Below, piece after piece: positions 63,234-64,000 of a DNA stretch of 64,000 nt; positions within the stretch are counted from its first letter, which is position 1; each line of letters begins with the position of its first letter. Under the pieces are notes generated by a model. That model was not told where the DNA came from. It saw nothing but the letters and a program-made list of their open reading frames with translations, and searched no databases. Location of the stretch: NCBI RefSeq assembly GCF_002954405.1, contig NZ_MQWC01000004.1:2739443-2803442 (forward strand). Reading direction: 5' to 3'. The stretch is from Salinibacter sp. 10B. Lineage in GTDB: Bacteria > Bacteroidota > Rhodothermia > Rhodothermales > Salinibacteraceae. The position numbers and the translations under genes are program-made.

Positions 63234-64000
63234 TCAGACAAGATTCCAGGACCCGGGCGGCACGTCTTCTTCCTCGATCCAGCCATCCCCATCGGTCGTG
63301 CCCGTTCGCACCTCCCCGTTCGCCAGACACACTTGGTAGGGATGGTTCTCAAGCACCTCTTCCGTCTCACGGTCAACCATCTGAACCGTAAGCGTATCCG
63401 AACAGGTGAGAACGCCCGTCGCGGTGGGCAACGGATACCCCTCCACCTTGACCTCCGCCACGTACGCCGGGAGCTGCTGGGCCGCCCCTTCTCCCGATCC
63501 GCCCGCCTCCTCGTAGGTGTAAGTCCAACTTGCTTCAATCTCATCCCCGCTGACTTCCGTCTCGATCTCGCCCACAACCGCCGCCGAGCTACCGCCCTCC
63601 ACCGGCATCTCCTTGATCTGCACCGTCGCCGGGGTGCCGTCCTCGATCCCCTTCGCCGTCGCGGTCACAGTCACCTCCTCCCCAACTTTTGCCTCCGTCT
63701 TGGACCACTCCGCACCCTTTACGCTCTTGACCGTGGCCATGCCGTTTCCTTCCGGCAGCAAGGATCGCCGCACCCGCCCGTCCCCCTGCAGCCAATGCTC
63801 AGACAACTCACCCTCCGGATCCTCCAGCGCGTAGGGCACGCCGGATACGGGGTTGCCCGCCGCGTCCTCAAACGCAAAGTCGATCCAGTGCTCCACGAGC
63901 TCGGTTGCCTCCGGCGAGCCGCCTTCGGCTGCTGCGGCGGTTGCGACTGCGCCCTGCACGCCCGCACTGCCGCCTCCACCGCCACCACCCCCGCCTGAGC
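63234..64000 (-). CDS. Ig-like modular protein, spike/adaptor type, 5' end beyond the window
   Basis: At least 255 residues; the frame continues past the right edge. Reading toward the C-terminus: a glycine tract (nine Gly in a row, 63969-63995), a module with HWIDFAFEDAAGNPVSGVPY, an Ig-like module (KGAEWSKTEAKVGEEVTVTA, DGTPATVQIKEM, EIEASWTYTYEEAG) and a closing module (DRETEEVLENHPYQVCLANG, DGWIEEEDVPPGSWNLV). Such modules are found behind VgrG or PAAR-type spike domains of type VI and related injection systems; the spike itself would be outside the window. It ends 69 bases before the effector start, in the same direction. Confidence 0.7.
   Translation of the reverse strand, partial: SGGGGGGGGGSAGVQGAVATAAAAEGGSPEATELVEHWIDFAFEDAAGNPVSGVPYALEDPEGELSEHWLQGDGRVRRSLLPEGNGMATVKSVKGAEWSKTEAKVGEEVTVTATAKGIEDGTPATVQIKEMPVEGGSSAAVVGEIETEVSGDEIEASWTYTYEEAGGSGEGAAQQLPAYVAEVKVEGYPLPTATGVLTCSDTLTVQMVDRETEEVLENHPYQVCLANGEVRTGTTDGDGWIEEEDVPPGSWNLV

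Overview
The window looks like chromosome of a high-GC, aerobic, probably halophilic member of the Bacteroidota/Rhodothermota, most like Salinibacter and its relatives. This is inferred from the FecI/FecR/STN-type TonB receptor cassette, lipoprotein-rich surface genes, acidic proteins, a clade II (Sec-type) nitrous oxide reductase cluster and sparse Shine-Dalgarno sequences. No rRNA or species marker is present, so the assignment is only at that level.

Layout. 1-8.7 kb: the 5' part of an rRNA uracil methyltransferase, a LacI-type regulator, an ECF sigma/FecR/TonB-receptor cassette on the minus strand, and a TrkH potassium transporter. 9-12 kb: uvrA. 12.1-16.7 kb: mobile-element territory. A short MITE lies upstream of a secreted metzincin lipoprotein gene that is split by an IS110-family element; a decayed Uma2-type gene follows. 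16.8-25 kb: surface and secreted proteins (M14 carboxypeptidase, outer-membrane barrel, lipoproteins, PD40 propeller) and a TauE/SafE transporter. 25-33.3 kb: a ribosomal-protein hydroxylase, a beta-helix lipoprotein with nearly identical tandem repeats, small proteins, tRNA-Thr(CGU), and an osmoprotectant-type ABC transporter with a fused binding protein and permease. 33.4-42 kb: a nitrous-oxide respiration island (FNR/DNR-type operator, two cupredoxin lipoproteins, nosZ, nosB-like, nosD, nosF, nosY, a Crp/Fnr regulator, a DUF2249 protein). 42-55.6 kb: housekeeping and transport genes (SDR, rpe, a NarX-like sensor kinase, a TolC/MFP/RND efflux operon, a BASS symporter, an acyltransferase). 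55.6-64 kb: repeat-rich DNA, then a polymorphic-toxin-like locus on the minus strand.

Two systems stand out. (1) The IS110 element at 12459-13743 has, upstream of its recombinase, a region that folds on paper exactly like a bridge RNA. All four guide segments can be read: two match the host DNA flanking the insertion and two match the element's own ends. (2) At 56.3-64 kb a 1188-residue effector-like protein is followed 8 bases later by a lipoprotein gene. Downstream lie an orphan copy of the effector's C-terminal module, a second paralogous lipoprotein, and a further decayed C-terminal module. This is the layout expected of an effector with a store of orphan tip/immunity cassettes. The upstream gene, which runs off the right edge, carries Ig-like modules of the kind linked to contractile-injection spike proteins.

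Three families of short non-autonomous elements or intergenic repeats (a CTAGTGGT-ended element, a GAGACTGTTTT-ended MITE, ATACGCAATACGAA arrays) are spread through intergenic DNA. Twice they sit at the stop codon of the preceding gene.
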